A DNA stretch of 64,000 nucleotides from Flammulina velutipes (Eukaryota; Basidiomycota; Agaricomycetes; Agaricales; Physalacriaceae), in the NCBI GenBank assembly GCA_011800155.1, contig CM022376.1:434001-498000 (forward strand), written 5' to 3'. Numbering within the stretch: the stretch's first letter is position 1; each line of letters begins with the position of its first letter. The notes under the pieces are model-generated. The model was not told where the DNA came from. It ran no database searches and was given only the letters and a program-made list of their open reading frames with translations. Both the position numbers and the translations under genes were made by a program. Positions 1 through 11,100 of this stretch are shown here, one piece after another.

Positions 1-3
1 TAA

Positions 4-402
4 ATGTGGATAAAGAGTGCCGTTGAAGACGATGCCACGAGGACCTCCACCGACGAGTGGGTCAGGGAGAAGGTAGAAATGGAAAGTAGACGGCAAATTC
101 CGGGCAAATTCAAGAAAGTATCATTTGATACTTTTGATTTCTACTATGGACCTCTATGGACGCAAACGTCGACATTTTCAAAACCCGCTCTGGATGAGAC
201 TATCTGTCTTGTCAAAGCCGCCGACAAGTACCGCCAGACTATACTGTCTGGTGGGACTGGTCTGCGTATCCTCCTCGAACAGGGCCATAAAACCCTGGAT
301 ATTCATCATGCATCCATTTCTTTGGTGCTAGGGACCTGGTACGGTCTCAATTTGGGAATGAAGGTGCGGCAGCGTATTAAAAGGAAGGTAGCCAGGTCGT
401 AA
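4..402 (+). CDS. Possible small hypothetical ORF or 3' exon
   Basis: An open frame of 132 codons begins at an ATG at base 4 and ends in TAA just before the RING gene at 427. The product would be basic at its C-terminus (RQRIKRKVARS) with no motif, signal peptide or membrane segment that I recognise. Because it touches the window edge it may be the last exon of a gene starting further left, or chance. Codon use gives no strong support. No function is proposed. Confidence 0.25.
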   Translation: MWIKSAVEDDATRTSTDEWVREKVEMESRRQIPGKFKKVSFDTFDFYYGPLWTQTSTFSKPALDETICLVKAADKYRQTILSGGTGLRILLEQGHKTLDIHHASISLVLGTWYGLNLGMKVRQRIKRKVARS

Positions 403-426
403 TACAACCATAATCCTACTACTCAA

Positions 427-1107
427 ATGCCCCCAGACCGACCCCACACTGTTACCTCTGCTCGTCTAGTGTCCCCTCGACTGCGAGCTGCCCTGCGTCC
501 TATCGGTCCTTGTTCCACCGTCTTGGACTTTCTCACAGATATGTTGAGGGATATGGAAACACAACGGAGAGCCGGACTTTCGGCTGCAGCGAGAGATGCC
601 TCCACGACCGCTCCTGAAGTGGTAAGTAATATTTGTCTCATTCGTTTTTGCTTCTTCTCATCGCCGTTCCCTCATAGGTCGATCCAGTCCCGGAAGGTGT
701 TGAGGTACGCGACTCGCCAATTTTGAAGATTCTTTGCTCATCGTGTGTCAGATTCGAACACTGCTTGAAAGCCTAGGGTGCTTGAAATGCGGCGAGGTTG
801 TAGCCATGCCGTTCATGTAAGTCTCATCCTTTTCTATATGAATGGTGTTGACTGTCTTCTTAGGCTGCCATGTGGCCATGCATTCTGCGGTCAATGCCTT
901 CTCAGGCAGTTTGTACACCTCTCGCCCAGACCATACTACATATGTAGGAAATGTACTTATGTCCATTGTCACCGTCCTACCAAAGCCTTTATCATGGCCG
1001 ACATCATTGGGAATCTCATCGAGCGTCGCCGTATCGTATTGCCTCCTTCGCCCTTCGACGATCCCAGCTTCGTTAGAGAGTTCTTCAAGGAATTTTTTGA
1101 TGATTGA
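427..1107 (+). CDS. Small RING-finger protein (C3HC4-like), four exons
   Basis: Exons 427-621, 678-704, 752-816 and 864-1107 join in phase to give about 176 aa. The C-terminal half holds a RING-type zinc site: CLKC, then PCGHAFCGQC, then a third pair YICRKC (the second-to-last exon carries the first pair, the last exon the rest). RING proteins of this shape usually act as E3 ubiquitin ligases by binding an E2; that role is inferred from the family, not shown. Behind the RING the tail ends in an acidic FKEFFDD. Introns are 47-56 nt with GTAAGT, GTACGC and GTAAGT donors. It is a paralogue of the genes at 4111, 19603 and 21041, which share the exon junction between the first Cys pair and the PCGH block. 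The first two exons are less certain than the last two. Confidence 0.75.
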
Positions 1108-1331
1108 TTTACATACATTTACTTACTTATCCAAATTTCCAATCCACCTGCTCATTGACCATTTCTACATTATGAATTACATCGCCTTATCAAGTCTGTT
1201 ACCTTTGAACTCGCCCATGAAGCGAGTTTTGATCATTCAATGGTTTGTCATCTGGGAACAAAGATAAAGTAAGTGGCAGTCATCGCTTAGCACTTCCGTT
1301 CACATACTACGACTCCTGCCACTTGCGAAAG

Positions 1332-2247
1332 ATGAAGAATATCTCTTCTTCTAGGAAGGCTTTACCAAATCATCATAAGATAATCTCGACATCTACCAAC
1401 CTATCTGAGGATCCAATCGACGATGACGATGAACTCACAAGAGTGAAGCAAAAACTCACGACGACAGAGCTGGTAAGCAATTCTGATACTTGGAAAGAGT
1501 TCGACATCTGACGTACGTGCATTGTCTACCTCCAGACCCTAGAAATGACTCAACATCTGAAGCGAGAGGAGAGAGCGCAGCTGCAGGAACAAATTCGCAT
1601 CGCTGAGAGTCGAATCGATGTCGCAGAAAAGGTATCCATTTTAGAGGGAACAGGAATCATTGAAATTAATTTGTCTACTAGGAAATTCACCGTCTTCGCC
1701 AGGATTTGGAAGAATGTGAAGGCGAGAAACGCGCGCTGTTCTCAAACGTCAAGGCGAAGATGAAAGATATCGAGATAATCAAAGATGTCTGTCTGTTCCC
1801 ATATCTCTAACAATACACTCACGCTGTGCAGGCTTCTCTAGCTCTCAAGACGCATATCACGGAGCAGGATGAATTGATTTCCAACAACCAGCAGAATCTG
1901 GATAACTTACGACGGAACATCAGCCCTATCATCGAATGCTGCATCTGCGCGGAGGAGTACGGGATTGGACGTCTGCCCGTAACGTATGTAATTCACTTCA
2001 TTGCACGTCAGTGAATTGAGACATTTCCAGCCTCGCATGCGGGCATACATTCTGTTCCGTTTGCACTTTAGCATGCCTCAATGGTGGCGAGGACAGGTGT
2101 TCGGTATGTCGACGAGACATCGCAACGTTGCCGTCGATATGTCGATCCCTATGGGATATTATATGCATCTTACGCTCGGGGGCTACTGGCGTCTCAATCC
2201 CAGATTTACAAGAAGTGGAAGGACTTCTATCTGCATTTTTTGTCTAG
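1332..2247 (+). CDS. Coiled-coil protein with C-terminal RING finger, five exons
   Basis: Exons 1332-1472, 1536-1631, 1682-1786, 1832-1983 and 2031-2247 keep phase and give 236 aa. Residues about 35-150 are rich in heptad-like E/K/L/Q (for example TQHLKREERAQLQEQIRIAE), a probable coiled coil. The RING follows: CCIC, then LACGHTFCSVC, then RCSVC, split by the last intron exactly between the first Cys pair and the CGH block, as in the smaller RING genes here. This is the TRIM-like order reversed (coil first, RING last), common in fungal single-RING proteins. Ubiquitin-ligase activity is inferred from the domain. The tail DLQEVEGLLSAFFV resembles the acidic hydrophobic tails of the neighbours. 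The start ATG at 1332 follows a short leader; an upstream non-coding exon near 1270 is possible. Confidence 0.75.
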
Positions 2248-2484
2248 CATGGAACATATCATATTCAATTTTGTGACGAGGCTACTCGTTTCTTAAACAT
2301 GAACTGGGGCAGAGGTGCTAACACAATGTAAATTGGCGATATACTATACGGGCCGTGCCCTAAGTATATAGTAAGAACTAACGGCAAGGGATATGAAATG
2401 GCGCGCCAAAGGAGATTGAAGGGCGTATAAATTCATGGCGAGATGATACATTACGGCGTTACGGTGCGTAAACAGTGGCATCTA

Positions 2485-3569
2485 CTACTTCTTCCTCCCT
2501 TTCAGAATACTTTTCAAGGTCGATGTGACAGGCCAAAGGTCTTCACAAAGCAGGAGCATTGGAAGCTCGATTCTAGCCTACGATCAGTGAGATGATGCCA
2601 GGGAATGAGATGTACCAACATACCTGATCTTTGAGCGCGCGACACTTCTCGGGATCTTGCTGGTTGAAGGGAGCATCCTGGTTGAGGCCGAACGACTTGA
2701 TAAGGTCACGGACACAGTCCTAGAATGATTCAGCCAAAAGTGCCAGATGACAGTGAAAAACGTACTCGGAGCTTTTTCACGTCAGATTTGCTCCATCCCG
2801 CCTTCTCGAGCTCTTTCGGAAGACTATGACCGCCTTGGGTCTCTTTACCGGGTTCACCAGGCGGTGCAGGATAAATCCACTGCTCTTGGTCTAGACGAAG
2901 GGGCGCCGTCTTCTTGTGTTTGGAGGCGCGCCGATCGGACGCTGGGAGTCCATCTGCTACCCCTTGTATATCCTGTAGAGTGGCCAATTGCGCGGTGCTG
3001 ACGCTGGGACTTCTGCGTTTGATGCCGACTTGGAGTAACCCATGGACACTGTCAGCGTCGTCGGAGCCGTCATTCTCAAAGAGGTATTCCCCCACAGCGG
3101 GCGACGCCGAATAGGATGGAGTAAAAAGATGTGGCGCAGATGCTGGTACCGGTGTATGGGGAGAAGGAGTGGTTGTCGTAGTGTACGCAAGCAGTCCACT
3201 TGGAGAAAAGGACGGATGAAAACCACTATATGAATGAAGATACTCTGGAGCCGACGCGGTATGGGATGCAGCGTCATGCTGATAATTATAGTCGAAGTTC
3301 ACCCGTGGGTTGACGGCGGGAAGGGGTGCATCCAGGTAAGTGATCCACCTGATGCGAGGATTGACACGAGGAAGGGCGACCTGCAGATATGGGCTGTCAG
3401 GCATGTGAGAGTGGTTGAGCATACCTTGATCATCTGTCGAACCTTTATAAATTGTAGAGCTCTTGTGGCTAAATGGGATGCCTTGTTCTCGACACGGATG
3501 AATGCGAGTAGCTGCCTTGTTCTCGACACGGATGAACGCGAGTCGTCGATCATGCTTCAGACTTTTCAA
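2485..3569 (-). CDS. Hypothetical protein with Pro/Ser/Thr-rich N-terminus and charged C-terminus, three exons
   Basis: Reading on the minus strand, exons 3569-2766, 2719-2624 and 2577-2485 join with phase 0 introns of 46 nt (GTACGT and GTATGT donors) to give about 330 aa. The middle is low complexity (LLAYTTTTTPSPHTPVPASA). The last about 90 residues look structured: GWSKSDVKKLRDCVRDL, then a Pro-poor stretch with PEKCRALKDQARIELPMLLL and a basic end KGRKK. I do not recognise the family. The N-terminal 40 residues come from a 34-bp tandem repeat and may be wrongly included, in which case translation would begin further in, for example at MLNHSHMPD. It is the only gene on this strand in the first 25 kb. 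Confidence 0.55.
3479..3543. repeat. Two-copy 34-bp tandem repeat
   Basis: The unit TTGTTCTCGACACGGATGAA with its flanks occurs twice, 34 bp apart, differing by one base (aatgcg/aacgcg). The period is not a multiple of three, so the two copies are read in different frames in the overlapping minus-strand gene. Confidence 0.85.
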
Positions 3570-3602
3570 GTCCGGCGCGCAATTATTGCCTCTGGCCTCT
3601 AG

Positions 3603-4053
3603 CGAACTTCAAGATGGCTGAAAACACTGCAGTAACTGCAGTATACTCATGGCTGGAACTGTTGCCTGTAGGAGACTTTAATTCAATGGAAACTGCCGAT
3701 CAATCTGATTCACTTTCAGTGTCTTTCCAACTCTTTCGACTTCAATGATGCGCCCGGTTACAAAAAAAAAACGCTACCACCCGGAACACATAGTTTTCTT
3801 CCGCAATTAAAGAATATCTTGTTCTCATACCTTTCTTGCCCACGGCTCGGCGGACTTTTGACATTTTCTGGTGGCGCTGTCTCCCTTTCGGAACAAGGAC
3901 GAAGTCGCTAGTCGCTACGACCCGTATTCTTGGCTATGGTCAGGCATTTTTTGATGGTGCTATATCCTTTTGAGGATAAGATGCAGGACGCCATTGGCCG
4001 CCGCTTACCATCAACTAACATGCATCCAAACTCTCGGGCCAATGTATCTACCC
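3603..4053. other. Intergenic, no gene seen
   Basis: No supported reading frame lies between the divergent genes at 2485-3569 (minus) and 4111-4545 (plus). It should hold both promoters. A run of nine to ten A sits near 3762. Nothing else stands out. Confidence 0.5.
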
Positions 4054-4059
4054 TATAAG
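4054..4059 (+). promoter_or_regulatory. Possible TATA box for the RING gene at 4111
   Basis: TATAAG lies 57 bp before the proposed start ATG, preceded by a CCAAT-like GGCCAATG near 4038. Position and sequence fit a core promoter; no experimental support. Confidence 0.4.
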
Positions 4060-4110
4060 CTATAGAATTCCCTCGCGCACTCGTAAACCGACATCGACTA
4101 CGCAGGCTCT

Positions 4111-4545
4111 ATGTCATCTATCGTCAACGCCACCTTCAATTTGGTAAGACTTCCTTTCGTTTGCAAAGGCGCCCTTTGCTGATTCAGGTTTCTCAAGATT
4201 CTTGATGTACTTATCAGAAGCCTTAGTTGCTCAGGATGCAGGCATCTTGTTGGACGCCTCCATACGTGAGTTTGTTCAGTTTTGTCTAATTATTGTTCTA
4301 ATCCTTTTCGTAGTTTGCCTTGTGGACACTCATTCTGCGGCCGTTGTCTGACAAGACAATTTACGGATACTCCGCCGAATCCTATATATTCCTGCAACCG
4401 ATGCCGGACATCGTTCATAGAACCCCCAATTCCGTTTTATGCAGCTCTCCCGCTAATCGATATCGCTTTGGCGGCGTCTGGTACGACCTTGCCAGAATGG
4501 GCGACAGAGAATTATGACGAGCGCATTAGCAATTTCTTTGGGTAG
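4111..4545 (+). CDS. Small RING-finger protein, three exons
   Basis: Exons 4111-4143, 4198-4265 and 4314-4545 join to 110 aa. The zinc ligands are CSGC, LPCGHSFCGRC and YSCNRC, a compact RING of the same form as in the gene at 427; the motif LPCGHxFCGxCLxRQF is shared by both. The family role is E2 binding and ubiquitin transfer (inferred). The first exon is only 11 codons (MSSIVNATFNL) and the second exon acceptor was chosen at the AAG at 4195-4197 because the nearer CAG gives a stop. The first intron is 54 nt, the second 48 nt. The tail is acidic (TENYDERISNFFG). It stands 580 bp before the large coiled-coil gene on the same strand. Confidence 0.75.
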
Positions 4546-5123
4546 ACGGGCTACTAGTATTTGTGTAGAGGGTCATATAATATATCTTGGCTCCTCGAGA
4601 ACAGGATTATTGATTATCTTTCAATAAGCTAATTTATCGTTGAGGAGCGCGTCCTCGCTCAAGGCTTTTACTCGAGCCAAAGTTCAGTAAGTACTCAGCG
4701 AGTCGCTGAAATCTTCGGAGAACTCCGCGTTGATGAGAGCACTGCCACGACTTCTCCTCCGTACATCATCATCATGTCTATTCAGAAAATGAGGGTTATT
4801 CAAGGGACAAGGGACGCTGGGACTACCAGTCCTGGACGTGGCGCTAGACTTCTGTCGAGTGCACCCAAATCCCTCGCTCGTGATGCAGAACCGTCGTTTT
4901 GTGTCCCATCTTGGCCGGGAGGATGAACATTATGCTCTCGAATAACTAGGACTTCAACTCGTTACGGAGCGTCGGACCCAGATGAAAGCACTCAATCATG
5001 GAAGAGCGAAAACGGATGAAGGACCAGGAATACCAGGGACGAGAATTGCATTCTTCTCTGTACGGATGTTCTTGTCCAATGACTTTAAAAGAGACTCATG
5101 TAGTCATCTAGATAGTATCCCCC
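4546..5123. other. Intergenic, no gene seen
   Basis: This stretch separates the RING gene from the coiled-coil gene. It has no reading frame that I can support and no obvious repeat. It presumably carries the promoter of the gene starting at 5124. Confidence 0.45.
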
Positions 5124-8100
5124 ATGTCCAAGTCTCGGTCTGCTAAACCGAGAGAACCCTCCTCTCGTCTACTACGCTCCGCATCTAGGACGGGTTCACG
5201 CGATACGATATCATCTCAGGTTCCCCAAGACAGTATTCCTTCTGAACAATCTCAGCCCTCTCATTCCGCTCCTCTACCGCGCTCTGCATCGTTTACCATA
5301 ACCATTCCTCCTCTTCGTCGCTTCCATCCCTACCAAGAAGCGGAAGGAGTCAAAACTCGAGGTCGATCTCCGACCCGTCGTGACACTGAGCATTTGGTTT
5401 CTCAAACACCACCTCCCCTGGGTCGGAAAGTAAGTGAATTCGTTTCGCAGTCGTTACAAGGCTCAACCAGATGTGCAGAGGACGAAAACCAAGATACCAG
5501 TCGCCCCGGCCGTCAACCCTTCGCCCACTACTTCGGGACCTCCAATGCCTCCAACTTTACCTCCAACTTTGGACCGCGATGTAAGTGCTCTCGCTTATCT
5601 TCCCCAGCGTGAACTCAACAAACGGGATTAGACGACCATGGCCTACGTTCCATTTCCACCGCCCGCTACCTCGGTACCTCAAGTCCCGCCTCCCTCGGAT
5701 AACACTGTAAGTGCTCTCGTTCAAACGTCAACGTGAACTCAACCATGCATAGACCACCCAGACCGTTGTTCCCATGCAAGCGTGCACTACCTCGGTGCTG
5801 CCTCCTTTGGATACTAATGTAAGTGTTCTTTTCTGATTCATCTCCGTCGACTCAGCCCGACGTGTAGACGACGCTGGCCTATGATCCAGCTCCGCAGCCT
5901 ACATCGGTGCCCCCAGCACCACCTCCGTTGCACCATGATGTGAGTGTTCCCATTCAATCATTTTACACTCGCTAATGATCGTAGATGGCTCCGAGCACAA
6001 CTAATTTTCCGGGAGAAGACTCTGAGATGGAGGGCCGACAATCTTCCAGCCAACAAGGACCGGTATGTTCTTATAATTTTTAGATCATTTCGTTTCTTAT
6101 TGGTTTCGCTGCAGCAGCATTCGTATCCACAGGAGTCACGCAATAAGACGGTAAAGAGGATCTCTAAAAGTCTCGTCGACTTGACTTATAGCCGCCCTCC
6201 TTACAGGATCAAGAGCAACAACAGAATGAATGCGCTTACTGGAGAATGCAGACTAATTTGAAACAGAGCGAACTTTCGAAGGTACATTCCTTTTCGCATA
6301 CAACATATTGATCTTAACAATTCCAAGACTCAGGAGCTGTGCGGAGAACTCAACAAGAAGGTCGAGAAATTGAACAAGGATCTGGATGTGTTACACCGCG
6401 AGCATAGTGTAAGAACCGTGGATCTGCATTGGTATGCTGACTGACTTTGCCCTCCAGTATTCGAAGCAGGTCCTCGACGCTGGTAGGACCTTGTCTAAGG
6501 AGAAAACCATCCAGATAGACAAGCTGAAGGCGAAATGTAAAGCAGGGGAAGAATCTCTCGAAGAGGTGCGATTTTTGGTTACACACCACCACTGAGACCT
6601 GACTTGCGTTTTTGAAAGGCGGAATGTACGATTGAAAAGCAACAGGATGAAGTAAGTTGGTTTCTAATGCTAAGGAATTACACATAATTCATCATTCTAC
6701 ACAGTTGGATAAACTTAGATCTGCATTGAGCGCAATGAACTCGAGCCAAGGACAATCCGACGAACTAGTAAGCATGTTTTCCACTACACCTGCTTTCGCT
6801 CATCCAACGTAGGCTGACTTGGAGTGCAACCTTGACGAAGCGAGAACCTCGGCGATTACATGGGAAACTGCCCACAACACACTCACAAATGACCTTCAGC
6901 AGCTCCAGGAGAGCATGAGACTATTGCAGTTAAACGAGCAGCAGGTACGTTCCCACAGTCCTTCATTCAGCCTGTCCTGAAAGTGACTTCGTAGGCAATA
7001 GGCCAGGTCTCGTCGTCTGCGGAGGAGGTATGTTCTACTGAAGTCTTTCGTTCATTCTCTAACATATCATATCGCAGATTGCCAAACTTAAGACAAGTCT
7101 GAATAACGCAGACGAGGCGACTGAGCGATGGCGGCAAGCTCATGAAACGTTAGCGCAGAATACTGCAACCGAGATCCAGCAGTTGAAGGAAGTGTCACGA
7201 GCTAGTGAACAGGAGGTACAGACTTTCTCTCCGCGATCCTTGTTCAACACTGATGCGTATCCAGGCATCCAACCAAGCCAGCAAGTTGTCAGCTGCCCAA
7301 AAGGAGGTATGTTCTAAGCCTGCTCTTCGTTCTGGAATGAATTGTTGTCATAGCTCGGCTTGGCCAACAAAGCTTTCATTACGGCTAACGAGTCAGCCCA
7401 AAAGTGGTCGGAAACACATGAAACGCTGAAGACGAGCACTTCAAGCCAGATTCAACAGCTAAAAGAAGAATTAAAGGCGTCACAATCGAATGAACGGATG
7501 GTATGTGGCTCACCGCCTTCCGTGAAGTCCGGAAAGACTCAACCTTTTCTAGGCAATCGCTGAAGCACACAAGCTATCGGTGTCTGCAAAGAACGTACGT
7601 TCTCTTAATTGTTACCTTCGGTCTTCTATGCTCAAGGCGCACAGGGTGCCGATTACAAAGCGTTATACAACAAGGCGAACGACACGGCTTCACGTTGGAA
7701 GGAACAGCACGATCAGCTAGAATTGCGGCACAAGAATGAGCTCTTCGACTTGACAGACCAGTTGACTCTCTTGAGGAGTCGCGCACAAAAGGCTACCGAC
7801 CAGCAAGACACTTTGAATAGGTTGACCTGCGAGCTAGCGACCAAGTCAGCGGAAGCTCAAACTCTCCGACTCAAATGCCAGTTCCTAGAGATGGAAAATA
7901 CTCGTCTTGAGGCTCGTCAAGAACGCAACGCAATACCGGGGCCCTCAACGCGGGTGCCAGAGCCCTGCCCACCTCCACCTTCAGTGGTGAGCATCGTGTT
8001 TTTGGGTTTGTTTTTTTTACTGATGTAACAAGCCGTCTTCGTCAAAGGGCACGTCAGTGCCTCTGTCATCTTCTGTGAGTATCCCCGCCTCTCGTTCCTT

Positions 8101-11100
8101 ATTTCTCTCACAGATGTATCAAGTCTACCCCGTCATCCCAGAGGGACAAGTACTGGTGTTTCCCTCCTCCTCCTCCTCAGGCCTCAACGGTATTGTTCTT
8201 ATATTATAGTCATATCAATCCCCCTAATTCGCTCCAGGCGAGCCCTCTGCATCCGTCTCCAGCGCCAATTCGAAAGGACGACCATATTGCGGGCAGATTT
8301 TTAGTAAGTGCATAACAGATGCTATTATTCATACTGACGGATCTCAGAAGGCAACAAAAGAAGCCACACCTACCCCAAGTCCAGATAAAGGAAAAGGGCG
8401 ACAAGCGACTCCGGGGCCATCAACTACGAAAGGAGGATACATGCCTACACGTCAGTTTCTTGAGCGCGCGCGTTTTCAGTAGGGGACCATGCACCCTATG
8501 CTATACAGATAACTAGTTAATAGGTGATAGTGGCGGGGCCAAATAACTAGTTGCCAGCTCTTATTAATTAGGCCATTTTGGCAGGCTAATATGGCTGGCT
8601 GGCGGGCAGGGGGCGGGCTGGGATGGGGCGGGATGGGTCCCAAATATGGATAGGAATTGATGGGAGCATGTAGGGATTGATGGGCAGGGGGAGGGGGAGC
8701 AAGGGATGGGGAAATGTGGCTACACATAAATCCGGACCTAGGGATTGATGGGTACTGATGTCATTGATTGCCCAGGGGGATGGGGGATGGGGATAGGAAT
8801 TGTGGCACCAGGAAAATCCGGACCTAGGGTTTGATGGGGACAGGGGATGGGGGATGGGGACAGGGGAAATGTGGCCACAGGAAAATCCGGACCTAGGGAT
8901 TGATGGGAACTGATGGGATTGATGGGGGAGGGGATGGGGGATGGGGCAGGGGGATTGGGGCAGGGGACAATTGTGGCACCAGGATAAATACTGGGCTATT
9001 GCCAGGGTATGAGGAGGGTATGGGAGGGATGATTGTAGGTTGAAAAATAAAATTCTTTCTAACTATCAGAAACATGAATGGGGATGTGGCAGCTGCTGAA
9101 ACCAATAATAAAACAATGTGTGGCGCATTTTTAATCGAGGAGCACATACCTCGGATTGACCTGGGGTCGTTCTAGATGTCTTCCTATTGAAAAATGGATG
9201 TGTGCAGCACAAAGAACCATGTAAAAACACGAAGATTTGGCTGAGAAACAAACAGAACATTATTGAAAATCCATCAAAAAGCACCAAAAAGGGAGCAGCA
9301 CTTTGCCCTCGCTTGGGGGTAACCTGGAACCACTTGTAGGTCGTCCAGACACCTTTGGGGCATTGTATATGTCACTCAGTTAGGTCCCCAGGTCAACAGA
9401 ACCCTTGGATATGATCAAAATGCCAAAAACCCGGACCACATAGCTTTGGGCCACACTATCAACTTGCCATGACCTGGGGACACCTTATATTCGAAGATAT
9501 ATGTATATAATGCTCTAATCATGAGTTAGATGAAGTCTGGAGTGTGAAAAATGCGGTCAAAACCTTGGATATACCCTAAATAATGTCCCCCAAGAAAGCA
9601 CATATACCATCAACTTCCCCTGACCTCTGGGTCGTTCCAATGTGTCCTATGATCATTATAGATGATATATTAACACCCCAGAGGTGTTCCCAGTATGTCA
9701 AAATGCGAATATAAATGGTACAATAATTTATATCCCCTCCTTCTACACCAAGAACCACCCCAACTATCACACATCTGAGTGGTGGACTATTGATTTTAAC
9801 ATCATACAATGTGTTTTTAGCTTCCCAGAATATGTCCCAGGTTGAACACCCTTCAATATAGAGCATGGACATTTGAGAATTAGTACAAAGATCATGTCCT
9901 CACCATGTACCAAAGGGGTGTATCTTCGAGGTCTACCTATGACCTGGGCCCCAAGATATCATCTATATGATGTCAAATGACTATTAGAACAGTCCTAAAG
10001 ATGTAGATATGCGAACCAGTAGGTATACTTGAGGAGGAAGGGTGAATATGGGTTCACTTATTATCATGAATATTCACATTTTGATACACTGGGAACACCT
10101 CTGGGGTGTTAATATATCATCTATAATGATCATAGGACACATTGGAACGACCCAGAGGTCAGGGGAAGTTGATGGTATATGTGCTTTCTTGGGGGACATT
10201 ATTTAGGGTATATCCAAGGTTTTGACCGCATTTTTCACACTCCAGACTTCATCTAACTCATGATTAGAGCATTATATACATATATCTTCGAATATAAGGT
10301 GTCCCCAGGTCATGGCAAGTTGATAGTGTGGCCCAAAGCTATGTGGTCCGGGTTTTTGGCATTTTGATCATATCCAAGGGTTCTGTTGACCTGGGGACCT
10401 AACTGAGTGACATATACAATGCCCCAAAGGTGTCTGGACGACCTACAAGTGGTTCCAGGTTACCCCCAAGCGAGGGCAAAGTGCTGCTCCCTTTTTGGTG
10501 CTTTTTGATGGATTTTCAATAATGTTCTGTTTGTTTCTCAGCCAAATCTTCGTGTTTTTACATGGTTCTTTGTGCTGCACACATCCATTTTTCAATAGGA
10601 AGACATCTAGAACGACCCCAGGTCAATCCGAGGTATGTGCTCCTCGATTAAAAATGCGCCACACATTGTTTTATTATTGGTTTCAGCAGCTGCCACATCC
10701 CCATTCATGTTTCTGATAGTTAGAAAGAATTTTATTTTTCAACCTACAATCATCCCTCCCATACCCTCCTCATACCCTGGCAATAGCCCAGTATTTATCC
10801 TGGTGCCACAATTGTCCCCTGCCCCCAATCCCCCTGCCCCCATCCCCCATCCCCTCCCCCATCAATCCCATCAGTTCCCATCAATCCCTAGGTCCGGATT
10901 TTCCTGTGGCCACATTTCCCCTGTCCCCATCCCCCATCCCCTGTCCCCATCAAACCCTAGGTCCGGATTTTCCTGGTGCCACAATTCCTATCCCCATCCC
11001 CCATCCCCCTGGGCAATCAATGACATCAGTACCCATCAATCCCTAGGTCCGGATTTATGTGTGGCCACATTTCCCCATCCCCTGCTCCCCCTCCCCCTGC

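Noticed and set aside
9480..9720. Possible CRISPR-like or satellite arrays in G-rich and AT-rich tracts
   Set aside because: No regularly spaced direct repeats with unique spacers were found; the tracts belong to inverted-repeat elements.
9066..10716. Two identical 73-codon ORFs (9066-9287 minus, 10495-10716 plus)
   Set aside because: They are mirror images in the arms of the palindromic element. Identity follows from the inverted repeat and there is no sign of coding selection.
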